This document shows, piece by piece, positions 8,124-16,208 of a stretch of DNA of 37,157 bases. This stretch comes from Prevotella sp. (GTDB lineage: Bacteria > Bacteroidota > Bacteroidia > Bacteroidales > Bacteroidaceae), in contig JAIKWS010000045.1 of assembly GCA_024684515.1 (NCBI GenBank), positions 1-37,157 on the forward strand, read 5' to 3'. The translations under genes were made by a program, and so were the position numbers. The notes under the pieces are model-generated. The model made no database searches. It was not told the DNA's origin and was given only the letters and a program-made list of their open reading frames with translations. Within the stretch, counting starts at the first letter, position 1, and every line of letters begins with the position of its first letter.

Positions 8124-8231
8124 CCTATTCAGAATGATTTGCCTATTCAGAATGATTTACCTATTCAGAATGATTTGCCTATTCAGAAAGATTTGCTAAA
8201 TCAGAATGATTTGCTAAATCAGAAAGAATAT
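8124..8231. repeat. 18-bp tandem repeat, six copies, overlapping a gene end
   Basis: Six copies of CCTATTCAGAATGATTTG (the last two begin CTAAATC) span 108 bp. The last unit covers the stop codon and the final Ser-Phe codons of the outer-membrane protein gene that ends at 8219 on the minus strand. Confidence 0.9.
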
Positions 8232-9760
8232 GTAGCAGTAAGCAGTAACTGGTGTCTCTTATTGTTTACTTTCACCACATCAGCAATATTGTCGTCATCA
8301 GCCGTATACTTATCGGTATAGCTCATAAACGGTTCAAATCCACCTTTCTGGGTTGAATACTGGTATGCAGCAGAGAGGTTGACCTTGTCCAGCTGGATAC
8401 CCACGCCACAAGTAATACGATGTATGGCTTCCCAGTTGGTGTAGTCAGTAGCAGAGCTATAGTACGATGCCTCAGATGCCAATGTGCCATCTTTGAAGCC
8501 ATCTTTCTTGTAGATTGGCGACACATAGTTATAGCCGAATCTTACTGCCACCTCAGGAGCTGCCTTGAACTCTGCTCCCAGTTTCAGGGTGCTTACCCCC
8601 TTCAGGTTTTCACCACTATGGCGATTCATTTCCTCATCGCTTTTACTCTTCTCATAATAGTCATCATACCAGTAGCTGTAGCTGGTGCCAGTGTTATAGC
8701 GAGTATCCATCGAGCCATAGTCGGTATATTCATAGCTGGCTCCCAGTGCCAGATAGTTGCCAACGGTGGTTCCTGCACTTAGACCGAACTTCCAGGGAGT
8801 ATAAAGCTTGAAATCATATTCTTCGCTATTGTAGACGGAGCCGCCATCGTCGCTCATCGAGGTGTAATTGCTGGTTGTCAGATCATACCATGTTGGTGTG
8901 GTGACCGCAATTCCAACCCTGAATGGAGAAAACTCAATGGGCCGGAATATGATACCCATCTTAATGTCAGCACCAGATCCAGATATTTTACGCTCGTCAG
9001 CTACTTGTATGGGAGAATTCACATTGAAATACTCAGTATATTCACTATAGTGCTTGTAGTGCATATCGTGTACTCCGATAGTCAGCCCCAAATAGACACG
9101 GTCGTTGATGTTGCCACTGATATTGAAGTCATAATCAGACACATATCCCCAGTGCCGGCGATCCATATTGTAGTTGTTTGCTTCCTCGTAGTACCACGTA
9201 TTGCTATTCTTGTCATAAAGCAGATTGCGTGCGTACATGTCATCCAGTTGATTGCACTGCACATAAGGTCTGTCGAAATTTGGAGCACCATTACCTTCAA
9301 ACAGCAGCTCGTTCTTGGCCTTGGCATAGGTCAGCTTATTTTGTGAGGCACCATAGAGCTGACTTGCAGCAGAGAGGATATAATTGAAATTGCGACTCTT
9401 ATGATAGTTGAAGCCAAGGTTGATGAACCCCCTACGTCCTGACTTTGTGGAATATACAAATCCCAGTTGGTCAAAGCTCATATTGGTGGTATGTCCACCT
9501 CCGAAGGACTTTCCATCCTGCTGGCTAACCATTCCCAGCGAGAGGCTGGCACTCGAGTTACGAAACAAGCCTATTCCTGCCGGATTGGTGCCGATGGTCG
9601 AGATGTCAGCTCCTAGGGCCTCCATTGCTCCTCCCATACCCACATAGCGTGCCGTACCATTCAGATCGTTCCACATGATCTTGGCATTCTCGTATGTTTC
9701 TTGTGCTGCTGCCGGCAATATTGTCATGGCAAGAGCAGTCATTGCTATAATCTTCTTCAT
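8219..9760 (-). CDS. OmpP1/FadL-type outer-membrane protein
   Basis: The 513-residue product has a signal peptide (MKKIIAMTALAMTILPAAAQ, cleavage after about 19). A motif near the mature N-terminus (ARYVGMGGAMEALGADISTI then GTNPAGIGL) is characteristic of FadL/OmpP1/TodX transporters. The rest alternates aromatic and polar residues as in a beta-barrel and ends in Tyr-Ser-Phe, a typical barrel C-terminus. FadL proteins take up hydrophobic molecules; in Bacteroidetes such proteins are often named hemin receptors without proof, so the substrate is open. It lies 47 bp downstream of the Gly-rich secreted protein gene, on the same strand. Confidence 0.85.
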   Translation of the reverse strand: MKKIIAMTALAMTILPAAAQETYENAKIMWNDLNGTARYVGMGGAMEALGADISTIGTNPAGIGLFRNSSASLSLGMVSQQDGKSFGGGHTTNMSFDQLGFVYSTKSGRRGFINLGFNYHKSRNFNYILSAASQLYGASQNKLTYAKAKNELLFEGNGAPNFDRPYVQCNQLDDMYARNLLYDKNSNTWYYEEANNYNMDRRHWGYVSDYDFNISGNINDRVYLGLTIGVHDMHYKHYSEYTEYFNVNSPIQVADERKISGSGADIKMGIIFRPIEFSPFRVGIAVTTPTWYDLTTSNYTSMSDDGGSVYNSEEYDFKLYTPWKFGLSAGTTVGNYLALGASYEYTDYGSMDTRYNTGTSYSYWYDDYYEKSKSDEEMNRHSGENLKGVSTLKLGAEFKAAPEVAVRFGYNYVSPIYKKDGFKDGTLASEASYYSSATDYTNWEAIHRITCGVGIQLDKVNLSAAYQYSTQKGGFEPFMSYTDKYTADDDNIADVVKVNNKRHQLLLTATYSF

Positions 9761-9807
9761 GTATATGGCGTTTTTAAATTGAACAATAGAAAATGTGTAT
9801 GTGAGGA

Positions 9808-10767
9808 TTATCTGCGGCCACCTCCGAAGCCACCACCTCCACCAGAGCGGCTACCACCACCGCCAGAGCTGCCACCGCTAGAACGGCTGCCACCAAAGCT
9901 GCCACTTCCTGAGGCACCACCGCCAGAGCTGCCACCGCTAGAACGGCTGCCACCAAAGCTGCCACTTCCTGAATTGCTTACGCTACCTCCAAAGTTACCA
10001 TTTGAGTTGGAATAGACAGGTGTGGTCGTTGTGGTCCTTACACGTGTGGTGGTGATGCCAGTCCTAGAGCCTCCATAGCTTCCAGTCCTGTTGCTCACAC
10101 TGCGGCTGCTGCCAAATGTACCTGCCGAATAGGTATGCGTACGTCCTGTGGCAAAGCCACGATTTGAGGAGGCGGTATAGCGTCCGTGGTTATAGGTTCC
10201 TGGCGAGTGGTTGGTGACATAGCCTCCCCCACCCCAACTTAGATAGTACGGGCGATAGTACCAAGGGGAATAATAGCCTCCCCAGCCCCATCCATAGCCA
10301 TAGCCATAGTTCCAGGGATAATACCATGTGTAATCCCAGTACCAGGGATCCCAATACCATCTGTCGTACCAAGGATAATAGCTGTAGTACCAAGGTGAAT
10401 GCCAGGAGTCATTGCGGCCTCTGTAGTAGCCTTCCATATAAATCTGTGAAGGCTCATATCCATCGAAGCGTGACATTCTCTGAGTCAGGGCAAAATCACC
10501 CAGAGAGTCAGGATAGACACCCTCCACAGCCGCAAACGAGATGATGTCGCCAGTGTCAGTAGGCAGCACCTCGTAGCTGCTTTCCCATCTGCGATTGTAC
10601 TCGTCAATACTTCTGTCAGAACCCGAATAGTAGGTATTGCCGATTCCGTAGTTGGCATGCCCCTGAGCTGCACTCTGCCTGGTAGGAACAAAGTACATGT
10701 CGTCTTGTGCAAGACTCGAGAGCGAGAAGGCTCCCATCATGACTGTCAAAAGAATCCACTTTTTCAT
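9808..10767 (-). CDS. secreted Trp/Tyr-rich and Gly/Ser-repeat protein
   Basis: The product is 319 residues from the start at 10767 (MKKWILLTVMMGAFSLSSLA). It has a signal peptide ending near residue 20 and a predicted folded part to about 120. A striking segment dominated by Trp, Tyr, Pro and Gly follows (SPWYYSYYPWYDRWYWDPWY). The C-terminal 120 residues are Ser/Gly/Arg/Thr low complexity and include two 20-residue repeats of the type SGSGSFGGSRSSGGSSGGG. No catalytic motif is visible. Composition suggests a surface or periplasmic structural protein. It probably shares a transcript with the FadL-like gene behind it. An upstream in-frame ATG (10794) is less likely because the signal peptide fits the later start. 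Confidence 0.7.
   Translation of the reverse strand: MKKWILLTVMMGAFSLSSLAQDDMYFVPTRQSAAQGHANYGIGNTYYSGSDRSIDEYNRRWESSYEVLPTDTGDIISFAAVEGVYPDSLGDFALTQRMSRFDGYEPSQIYMEGYYRGRNDSWHSPWYYSYYPWYDRWYWDPWYWDYTWYYPWNYGYGYGWGWGGYYSPWYYRPYYLSWGGGGYVTNHSPGTYNHGRYTASSNRGFATGRTHTYSAGTFGSSRSVSNRTGSYGGSRTGITTTRVRTTTTTPVYSNSNGNFGGSVSNSGSGSFGGSRSSGGSSGGGASGSGSFGGSRSSGGSSGGGGSRSGGGGGFGGGRR
9855..9972. repeat. perfect 58-bp duplication with 60-bp period, inside a gene
   Basis: Bases 9855-9912 are repeated exactly at 9915-9972. The duplication encodes the two Gly/Ser/Arg repeats of the secreted protein. Perfect identity, including third codon positions, implies a recent event. Confidence 0.9.
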
Positions 10768-10798
10768 ATGCTTACTTGTTTTATAATGTTTCACGATG

Positions 10799-10806
10799 CA
10801 AAATTA
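10799..10806 (-). promoter_or_regulatory. possible -7 element for the secreted-protein operon
   Basis: The minus strand reads TAATTTTG, followed by CATC, 31 bp before the start codon. No clear -33 box is seen at the right distance. Confidence 0.4.
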
Positions 10807-10871
10807 CATCTAATTTTCATGCAAAAATACGGAAAAACCCTAAAACATGATAGGATTTTCCCTATTTTTTA

Positions 10872-10879
10872 TAATTTTG
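10872..10879 (+). promoter_or_regulatory. possible -7 element for prmA
   Basis: TAATTTTG followed by CAGCC lies 20 bp before the prmA start. The -33 box is not evident. Confidence 0.45.
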
Positions 10880-10899
10880 CAGCCTAAATTAACTAAAGA

Positions 10900-11766
10900 A
10901 TGAGGTATTTAGAGGTTTTTTTCCGAATTTCTGCTCCACAGGAGTGCTATCAGGATGTCTGCGATGTGCTGGCGGCAATGGCTGGTGAAACGGGATTTGA
11001 GACCTTCCGGCAAGAACATGAAGGTCTGACAGGATATGTTCAACAGGATTTGTTTTCTGCCAATCAGCTAGACCAGGTGATTAGTCAGTTGCCCTTCCCT
11101 GGTGTTTCTGTCACTTATCAGGTGAAAGAGGCTGACCATCGCGACTGGAACGAACAATGGGAGACAGAGGGTTTCCAGCCTATTGCCATAGGTGGCCAGC
11201 TGTTGATTCATGATGGCAGACACCTACCCCACCCTATCTCCGATGACCAGCTGATGGTAGAAATAGATGCAAAGCTGGCTTTTGGCACAGGCAATCATCA
11301 GACCACACGACTCATGGCAGGAGAACTGATGGACATGTCGCTGGAAGGCAACAGTGTGCTTGACTGTGGTACAGGCACTGGCATACTTGCCATCGTGGCT
11401 CTACTACGGGGGGCTCAGAGTGCTGTAGGATATGACATCGATGAGTGGAGTGTGGACAATGCCCGTCACAATGCCATCATCAATGGTGTGGAACAACGTT
11501 TCACATCCATTTTAGGCGATTCCATCGTCATCGAAAGCCTTCATGAGCATTTTGACCTGATAATGGCCAACATCAACAGAAACATTCTCCTGAATGATAT
11601 GCCTCGATTCAGGAAGGCCATGAAGCCACATGCCAGATTGCTCATCAGTGGATTCTACAAAGAAGATGTGCCCCAACTTATAGCAAAGGCAGAGACATTG
11701 GGCTTGACATGCGAAAAAGAGCTACAGGAAGAGGACTGGTCTTGTCTTAATTTGATACTCAAATAA
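10900..11766 (+). CDS. prmA: ribosomal protein L11 methyltransferase
   Basis: PrmA methylates amino groups of ribosomal protein L11 using S-adenosylmethionine. The 288-residue length matches the family. The N-terminal substrate-recognition domain (1-90) is followed by the PrmA-specific AFGTGNHQTTRL at 127-138, SAM-binding motif I LDCGTGTG at 154-161, a YDID acidic loop that would hold the ribose, and the motif IV-like DLIMANINRNIL. The start is the only ATG ahead of the conserved MRYLEVFF opening. It is followed after 20 bp by the MscS-type channel gene, probably in one transcript. Confidence 0.95.
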   Translation: MRYLEVFFRISAPQECYQDVCDVLAAMAGETGFETFRQEHEGLTGYVQQDLFSANQLDQVISQLPFPGVSVTYQVKEADHRDWNEQWETEGFQPIAIGGQLLIHDGRHLPHPISDDQLMVEIDAKLAFGTGNHQTTRLMAGELMDMSLEGNSVLDCGTGTGILAIVALLRGAQSAVGYDIDEWSVDNARHNAIINGVEQRFTSILGDSIVIESLHEHFDLIMANINRNILLNDMPRFRKAMKPHARLLISGFYKEDVPQLIAKAETLGLTCEKELQEEDWSCLNLILK

Positions 11767-11786
11767 TAAATGCGTATTATATTGAT

Positions 11787-14114
11787 ATGAAGCGAATTAC
11801 GATACTATTTATCTTGGTGTTTTCCACCTTGCTGGCTCATGCCGTTCTGAAAGAACAGAATCTGGAGCAAACCCTGAAGGTCTTGCGTTCGGAACTGACA
11901 GAGACTCAGATGGAACTTACGCAGATGGCAGAACAACGGAAGCAACAGACACGTGACATCATACAGCAGCTGAGGGAAACCATCAAGCGAAGCAACCAGA
12001 ATGCACTGATGCTCTACTCACAGCAGCAGAACTATGTCTTTGACCTCACCTATGCCTGTCATGAGGCCACGGAGCAATATCTGAATTTCCAACGGCAGCA
12101 GCTGCCATTCAGGTCATACATTGAAAAACTCGATAAGGATATTGCGAAATACGACAGTCTCGTGGTCAGCCTCAAACAAATCAGTCCCAGCATATTGGAA
12201 GACGATGCAAAGATCGACCGTACGGTATGCCTGACTCTGGCCACTAGTATCCATAATAATCTGAACGACACACGAGATAGGATATCTGACTACATTAATA
12301 TATATGAGAACACAGAACAGCGGCTGAAATATCTCAACGACTATGCCAACATCCGTTATAACGACATCCAGAAGGGAATCTTCCGCAATGGTGGAGAGAA
12401 CTACATCTCTCTATTGCGCAACTTTGGCACCAGGTGGGAGGAGCTGAAAGTCAGTGTGGAAGAAAAATACAGACCTTCCAACCAGAATAGCGACTGGGAC
12501 AGTACGGTGATAATCCAGTTGTTTTTAATGATTCTCTTCTATGTCATTCTTGCCATTGCCCTTAATATGCTGGCTTTCAAGCTGATGCCACGAAGATTCC
12601 ACACCCGTGAATTTCTCAAGAAGCGAGCCTGCATCATCATGGCATCCACCACCGTCACCTTTGCTGCTGTGCTGGGCATCATGCGGGCCACCCTTCAGCA
12701 GAATTTCTTCATCATGGCCAGTGGTCTACTCATCGAATATGCCTGGCTGCTGGGTGTCATCCTCATCTCTTTGCTCCTGAGGGTGAAAGGTGACCAGATA
12801 AGAAGTGCCTTCCACATCTATTCACCCCTTGTGGTTGTTGGCTTTATCGTCATTGCCTTCCGCATAGTGCTGATTCCTAGCGAGTTGGTCAATATGATCT
12901 TCCCAATCATACTGTTGTTCTGCACTTTCTGGCAGTGGATGGTCATTCGAAAACACAATCGGAATGTCCCACGTTCGGATATGTTCTACACCTATATCTC
13001 ACTAGGTATCTTCCTCTTCTCGCTGGCATGCTCGTGGCTAGGCTATACGCTAATGGCTGTCCAGGTGCTCATCTGGTGGATCATGCAGCTTACCTGCATT
13101 CTTACCATCACCTGTCTGGGCAGCTATATGAAACTGTATGGACATCGGCATCACTTCGACTCGAAGCCTATCACACAGTCGTGGTTCTACCTGTTTTTCG
13201 ATAAGGTGATACTCCCCTGGATAGGTGTGTGCTCCGTTATGCTGTCTATCTATTGGGCTGCCGACGTGTTCAATCTGGGAGACCTCTGCTGGCAGATCTT
13301 CAAGAGCAATTTCATTGACCTGGAGAATCTGAAGGTTAGCATCCTGAAACTCTCAATGGTGATAAACCTCTGGTTCCTCTTCTCATATATAGCCAATACC
13401 ATCCTATCGTTGCTTAGGCTTCATTTCCAGACTAACGATCCCTCGACGGCAGCCAGCCGGGAGGTGATGGGTAAGAATGTGATACAGGTCTTCGTGTGGG
13501 GTGTTTGGCTGCTCATGTCACTCAGCATCTTGCATGTCAGCGTGGCCTGGTTGCTTGCCATTTCAGGAGGGCTCTCCACAGGTATTGGCTTTGCTTCGAA
13601 AGACATCATCGAAAACATCTACTATGGTGCCACTTTGATGACGGGACGAGTGAAAGTTGGTGACTGGATCGAGGTTGACGGCACCAAAGGCAAGGTGACT
13701 TCCATCAGCTATACTTCTACGGTGGTGGAGTCGCTGTTTGGTGAGGTAATCACTTTCAAGAACAGCCAGCTCTTCAACATGAACTACAAGAATCTGACTC
13801 GCAATCATGGCTATGTCCTGGCAGCCGTCCCGTTTGGAGTGGCCTATGGGTCCAATCTCAAGCAGGTCAAGCTCCTTGTGGAAGATGCTGTCAACAAGCT
13901 ACATCACAAGTGGGCTGACAACACCAAGTCGGTGACTGCCGTAGTAGCAAACATGAATGATTCCAGTGTCGATTTCATCTTGTATATATGGACAGATGCC
14001 GTAAATAAGGTCTATGTGGTCAGTGATGTGCTCAACACCATTTACGACACCCTATACGCGAACCATATCGAGATTCCTTTCCCACAGCGAGACATTCATA
14101 TCAAAAAGGAATGA
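11787..14114 (+). CDS. large MscS-family mechanosensitive channel
   Basis: The 775-residue product has a signal peptide (about 1-20) and a long Gln/Glu-rich periplasmic coiled-coil region (about 22-230). Multiple membrane segments run between about 245 and 610, followed by the MscS pore helix and beta domain. The pore-lining helix and its exit read GLSTGIGFASKDIIENIYYG, and the beta domain VKVGDWIEVDGTKGKVTSI, both diagnostic. Such channels open under membrane tension and release solutes in osmotic downshock; this size class resembles MscK or MscM-like proteins with a periplasmic extension. It ends with a C-terminal alpha/beta domain and no extra ligand-binding domain. It sits between prmA and radA in the same direction. 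Confidence 0.9.
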   Translation: MKRITILFILVFSTLLAHAVLKEQNLEQTLKVLRSELTETQMELTQMAEQRKQQTRDIIQQLRETIKRSNQNALMLYSQQQNYVFDLTYACHEATEQYLNFQRQQLPFRSYIEKLDKDIAKYDSLVVSLKQISPSILEDDAKIDRTVCLTLATSIHNNLNDTRDRISDYINIYENTEQRLKYLNDYANIRYNDIQKGIFRNGGENYISLLRNFGTRWEELKVSVEEKYRPSNQNSDWDSTVIIQLFLMILFYVILAIALNMLAFKLMPRRFHTREFLKKRACIIMASTTVTFAAVLGIMRATLQQNFFIMASGLLIEYAWLLGVILISLLLRVKGDQIRSAFHIYSPLVVVGFIVIAFRIVLIPSELVNMIFPIILLFCTFWQWMVIRKHNRNVPRSDMFYTYISLGIFLFSLACSWLGYTLMAVQVLIWWIMQLTCILTITCLGSYMKLYGHRHHFDSKPITQSWFYLFFDKVILPWIGVCSVMLSIYWAADVFNLGDLCWQIFKSNFIDLENLKVSILKLSMVINLWFLFSYIANTILSLLRLHFQTNDPSTAASREVMGKNVIQVFVWGVWLLMSLSILHVSVAWLLAISGGLSTGIGFASKDIIENIYYGATLMTGRVKVGDWIEVDGTKGKVTSISYTSTVVESLFGEVITFKNSQLFNMNYKNLTRNHGYVLAAVPFGVAYGSNLKQVKLLVEDAVNKLHHKWADNTKSVTAVVANMNDSSVDFILYIWTDAVNKVYVVSDVLNTIYDTLYANHIEIPFPQRDIHIKKE

Positions 14115-14195
14115 AAACAAGCAGCACGCTAGCCTTTCGAGGATCTTGGAGAAACGACAACCTATAGTAACTCAGCAACAAATAACAATCATAAC

Positions 14196-15602
14196 ATGGC
14201 AAAAGACAGAACAGCATATGTATGCTCAAATTGCGGACAGGAATCCCCCAAGTGGATAGGCAAATGCCCCGCTTGCGGACAGTGGAACACGTTCAAGGAA
14301 ATAAAGATCTCTGCTGATACAGGCAGAAAAGCCGCTGCCAATGCTGCAGCTAGTACTGGGCACGAACTACGCACCAGCCGTCCTGTGAGACTACGTGAGA
14401 TCAAGGGCAGTGACGACCGACGGATATCTACTGGTGATGAGGAGCTGAACCGTGTGCTTGGAGGAGGACTCGTACCTGGCAGTATCGTGCTGTTGGGTGG
14501 TGAGCCAGGCATAGGAAAATCCACACTATCGCTACAGACGATGCTCAATCTTTGTGCTGCTGCCGGCAGTACGATGACGATTCTCTATGTAAGCGGTGAG
14601 GAGAGTGCTCATCAACTGAAGATGCGTGCAGAACGACTGAACCCTGCCTCTGTCGAGCTCGACAACTTTGTCATTCTATGTGAGAATTCGCTGGAGAGTA
14701 TTTTCCAACAGATCAAAGAGGTGAAGCCTGATCTGGTCGTGATTGACTCCATACAGACGATAGCCACTGAGGAAGTGGAATCGAGTGCTGGTTCCATAGC
14801 TCAGGTTCGCGAATGTGCATCCTCCCTGCTGCGTTTTGCCAAAACCAGTGGCGTGCCTGTCATCCTGATTGGACATATCACCAAGGAAGGGACGCTGGCA
14901 GGTCCCAAGATCCTGGAGCATATCGTGGATACGGTCATTCAGTTTGAGGGTGATCAGCACTATATGTACCGCATCTTGCGAAGCATGAAGAACAGGTTTG
15001 GAAGTACCTCTGAACTAGGTATTTACGAGATGCGGCAAGATGGACTTAGACAAGTCTCCAACCCCTCAGAACTCTTACTCACCTCAGACCACGAAGGACT
15101 ATCAGGAATAGCCATTAGCGCAGCCATAGAAGGTGTTCGTCCCTTCCTGATGGAAACGCAAGCCCTGGTGTCGTCGGCTGCCTATGGTACCCCTCAGAGG
15201 TCTGCAACAGGGTTTGACCAACGACGACTGAACATGCTGTTGGCAGTACTGGAAAAACGTGTAGGATTCAAGCTGATGCAGAAAGACGTGTTTATCAACA
15301 TTGCCGGTGGTCTCAGAGTGACAGATATGGCAATGGACCTCAGCATTATAGCTGCCATTCTTTCAAGTAATGTTGATACCCCCATTGAGAGTGGTTGGTG
15401 CATGTGTGGCGAAGTGGGACTGAGTGGTGAGGTTCGTCCTGTGGCTCGAATTGAACAGCGGGTGCAGGAAGCAGAGAAACTAGGATTCCAGCATATCATC
15501 ATCCCTCGTTACAACATGCGTTCGTTTGCTCACAAGAAGCTAGGCATAGAACTGCATCCTGTACGCAAGGTGGAAGAGGCACTTCGCACTCTTTTCGGAT
15601 AA
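14196..15602 (+). CDS. radA: DNA repair protein RadA/Sms
   Basis: RadA is a RecA-related ATPase that helps process branched recombination intermediates. The product has 468 residues. A four-Cys zinc finger is at the N-terminus (Cys10, 13, 24, 27; CSNCG and CPACG). Walker A GGEPGIGKST is at 101-110, the RadA-specific KNRFG motif at 265-269, and a Lon-protease-like domain fills the C-terminal third (about 290-468). All expected parts are present. It lies 81 bp after the channel gene; whether it has its own promoter is unclear. A TCCCAGCTGGGA palindrome (15609-15620) follows the stop but lacks a T-run. Confidence 0.97.
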   Translation: MAKDRTAYVCSNCGQESPKWIGKCPACGQWNTFKEIKISADTGRKAAANAAASTGHELRTSRPVRLREIKGSDDRRISTGDEELNRVLGGGLVPGSIVLLGGEPGIGKSTLSLQTMLNLCAAAGSTMTILYVSGEESAHQLKMRAERLNPASVELDNFVILCENSLESIFQQIKEVKPDLVVIDSIQTIATEEVESSAGSIAQVRECASSLLRFAKTSGVPVILIGHITKEGTLAGPKILEHIVDTVIQFEGDQHYMYRILRSMKNRFGSTSELGIYEMRQDGLRQVSNPSELLLTSDHEGLSGIAISAAIEGVRPFLMETQALVSSAAYGTPQRSATGFDQRRLNMLLAVLEKRVGFKLMQKDVFINIAGGLRVTDMAMDLSIIAAILSSNVDTPIESGWCMCGEVGLSGEVRPVARIEQRVQEAEKLGFQHIIIPRYNMRSFAHKKLGIELHPVRKVEEALRTLFG

Positions 15603-15728
15603 GAATTATCCCAGCTGGGAGATATGCTCCATCCTCTGAGCAAGCAATTCTAAATCCGAATTTCACACCCAAAAATAGACTTTGGAGGGAAGAGACATTT
15701 TCCGTTTCCTAACTAACAAAAATTATTC

Positions 15729-15838
15729 CCTAGTGTGGGAAAAATATTTTCCTAGTGTGGAAAAAATATTTTCCTAGTGTGGAAGAAATATTTTCCTAGT
15801 GTGGAAGAAAAATTTTCCTAGTGTGGAAGAAAAAAGTA
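15729..15838. repeat. 22-bp tandem repeat, five copies
   Basis: The core CCTAGTGTGG starts at 15729, 15751, 15773, 15795 and 15817, each exactly 22 bp apart. The cores are separated by an A/T tract such as AAGAAATATTTT. The intergenic array lies after radA. Confidence 0.9.
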
Positions 15839-15945
15839 CTATGTGGATGAAGATGTAAGATCGTTTTGCTAGAGCCTGATTTCTACCTACAGAATTCAAG
15901 CCAACTGCTACTTGAAAATCAAGTTTTGAACGTTTTGAACGAAAA

Positions 15946-16014
15946 CATAACCACTCTTGAACACAGACATAACCACTCTTGAACACAGACATAGCCACAC
16001 TAGAACATAGACAT
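15946..16014. repeat. second 22-bp tandem repeat, about three copies
   Basis: CATAACCACTCTTGAACACA-type units begin at 15946, 15968 and 15990, with a fourth start at 16012, again 22 bp apart. The third unit contains CCACACTAG (15995-16003), the reverse complement of the CTAGTGTGG core of the first array. Confidence 0.8.
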
Positions 16015-16113
16015 CAATTATATAAGAAGGGCCCTTGGAAAACAACAATATTGACATCTGAGCCATTGAAAATTCGAAAAAGACAGATGGAAGCCAAAAA
16101 AGAAAGGAAAAAA

Positions 16114-16145
16114 TTTGTCAGATTATTTAAAATTTTGTATATTTG
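16114..16145 (+). promoter_or_regulatory. promoter of the seven-gene SrfB/SrfC operon
   Basis: TTTG (16114-16117), a 20-nt spacer, then TATATTTG (16138-16145). Transcription should begin near 16151-16153. This excludes a TTG start at 16143 and makes ATG 16155 almost leaderless. Confidence 0.8.
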
Positions 16146-16208
16146 CAGATTGTAATGGAATCCTCACCTAACGGAACAACCCAAAATAATCACCAAAAGC
16201 CCTATACG

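Noticed and set aside
15729..16014. CRISPR array
   Set aside because: The repeats are contiguous with no unique spacers of constant length, and no cas genes are present.
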